From contig CP036526.1 of NCBI GenBank assembly GCA_007741555.1, forward strand, positions 5,456,001-5,520,000: a DNA stretch of 64,000 bases, given 5' to 3'. The stretch comes from Stieleria marina (lineage in GTDB: Bacteria > Planctomycetota > Planctomycetia > Pirellulales > Pirellulaceae). A model generated the notes under the pieces. It saw only the letters and a program-made list of their open reading frames with translations, ran no database searches and was not told where the DNA came from. A program made the position numbers and the translations under genes. Of the stretch, positions 63,471 through 64,000 are shown piece by piece (within the stretch, counting starts at the first letter, position 1; each line of letters opens with the position of its first letter).

Positions 63471-64000
63471 ATGAAAGCACTCGTCAAACGCGACAGCCAA
63501 CCAGGACTGTGGATGGAAGACGTTCCGCAACCGGAGATCGGCATCAATGATGTCTTGATCCAAGTTGATCGCACAGGGATTTGCGGAACTGATGTTCACA
63601 TCTACAAGTGGGACGCATGGGCACAGAGCACCGTTCCGGTACCGATGGTGGTGGGGCACGAATTCGTTGGCGAAATCGTCGAAGTCGGTTCGAACGTCGC
63701 GGACTTCCAAGTGGGCGACTTAGTGAGCGGAGAAGGACACGTTGTTTGCGGACGCTGCCGAAACTGCATGGCCGGCCGACGCCATTACTGTGCCGACACC
63801 AAGGGGATCGGCGTGAACCGTCCGGGAGCATTTGCCGAATACATCGCATTGCCGATGACGAATGTGTGGCGACATGATCCGTCGATCGACCGTGATATTG
63901 CATCGATTTTTGATCCGCTGGGCAACGCGGTGCACACGGCGCTGAACTTTTCGATTCTGGGGGAAGACGTGTTAATCACGGGCGCGGGCCCGATCGGCTG
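63471..64000 (+). CDS. tdh: L-threonine 3-dehydrogenase (5-prime part)
   Basis: The first 176 codons of a zinc-dependent medium-chain dehydrogenase that runs past the window end. It aligns closely with E. coli Tdh: [28 protein letters not shown] with catalytic-zinc Cys 38, [14 protein letters not shown] with the zinc His/Glu, CGRCRNC (structural zinc cysteines), [27 protein letters not shown], and [10 protein letters not shown] beginning the NAD-binding fold. Tdh oxidises threonine to 2-amino-3-ketobutyrate, which Kbl then cleaves to glycine and acetyl-CoA; kbl may follow outside the window. ATG 63471 corresponds to the E. coli start (MKAL). No frameshift is seen in the part present. Confidence 0.94.
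   Translation, partial: MKALVKRDSQPGLWMEDVPQPEIGINDVLIQVDRTGICGTDVHIYKWDAWAQSTVPVPMVVGHEFVGEIVEVGSNVADFQVGDLVSGEGHVVCGRCRNCMAGRRHYCADTKGIGVNRPGAFAEYIALPMTNVWRHDPSIDRDIASIFDPLGNAVHTALNFSILGEDVLITGAGPIG

Noticed and set aside
1-64000. CRISPR arrays, tRNA or rRNA genes, transposases
   Set aside because: No regularly spaced repeats, no cloverleaf or rRNA-like sequence, and no transposase-like frame were recognised on reading through; a tRNAscan or Infernal run would be decisive.

Overview
The window is chromosomal DNA of a planctomycete, most likely a Rhodopirellula/Pirellulaceae relative. Lineage markers seen in the sequence are: a PVC-type small basic protein (29056-29259); a 1565-residue secreted dehydrogenase ending in a PVC-type cytochrome c domain; a dockerin-bearing surface metalloprotease with an LEPR-LLA-like N-terminus; a polynucleotide phosphorylase with an Arg/Gly/Ser tail; and many large secreted or lipid-anchored proteins of unknown function. 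No rRNA, tRNA, CRISPR array, transposase or phage gene was found. Genes are dense and lie on both strands. The first gene may begin, and the last (tdh) continues, outside the window.

Layout. 0-6.6 kb: TauE/SafE permease, a cold-shock protein with a strong terminator, then on the minus strand cysC with an SGNH-like secreted protein, rpsO, and pnp with a structured leader. 6.7-14.5 kb: autotransporter-like surface protein, Gfo/Idh/MocA oxidoreductase, and the giant deacetylase/FG-GAP/dehydrogenase/cytochrome fusion. 14.5-16.7 kb: a compact Type II restriction-modification pair. 16.8-23.8 kb: exported proteins (propeller-like, VWA lipoprotein, BON protein, DUF3352-like) and a CPBP protease. 23.9-31.8 kb: pgsA, rimO, a prepilin, OsmC, a flippase-like membrane protein, small basic protein, a fatty-acid desaturase and a second SGNH-like protein. 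32-41 kb: a halogenase-like flavoprotein, two large envelope proteins, GDP-fucose synthesis (fcl-gmd) and a groES. 41.3-47.8 kb: dockerin metalloprotease, DUF1289, a PQQ-type propeller, YaiI/SUI1 pair, and a voltage-sensor-like membrane protein. 47.8-51.5 kb: a two-component signalling cluster. 51.5-61.3 kb: a tight four-gene minus-strand operon. 61.8-64 kb: small unknown protein, zinc-ribbon/CBS protein, tdh.

The most notable region is the four-gene operon at 51538-61330. It encodes, in order of transcription: a CHASE2/GAF membrane sensor with a degenerate kinase-like end; a membrane protein with two CapC/PgsC-like units followed by two degenerate copies of a hydrolase-like domain; an 858-residue exported protein; and a membrane-anchored hydrolase-like protein carrying an apparently intact copy of that same domain. 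The poly-gamma-glutamate ligase CapB and CapA are absent. It looks like an undescribed CapC-related envelope polymer or transport system in which an enzyme domain has been copied into the membrane partner and lost its catalytic residues. A second point of interest is the protein at 46761-47777: an S4-type voltage-sensor sequence with a C-terminal coiled coil and no pore, the layout known from Hv1 proton channels.
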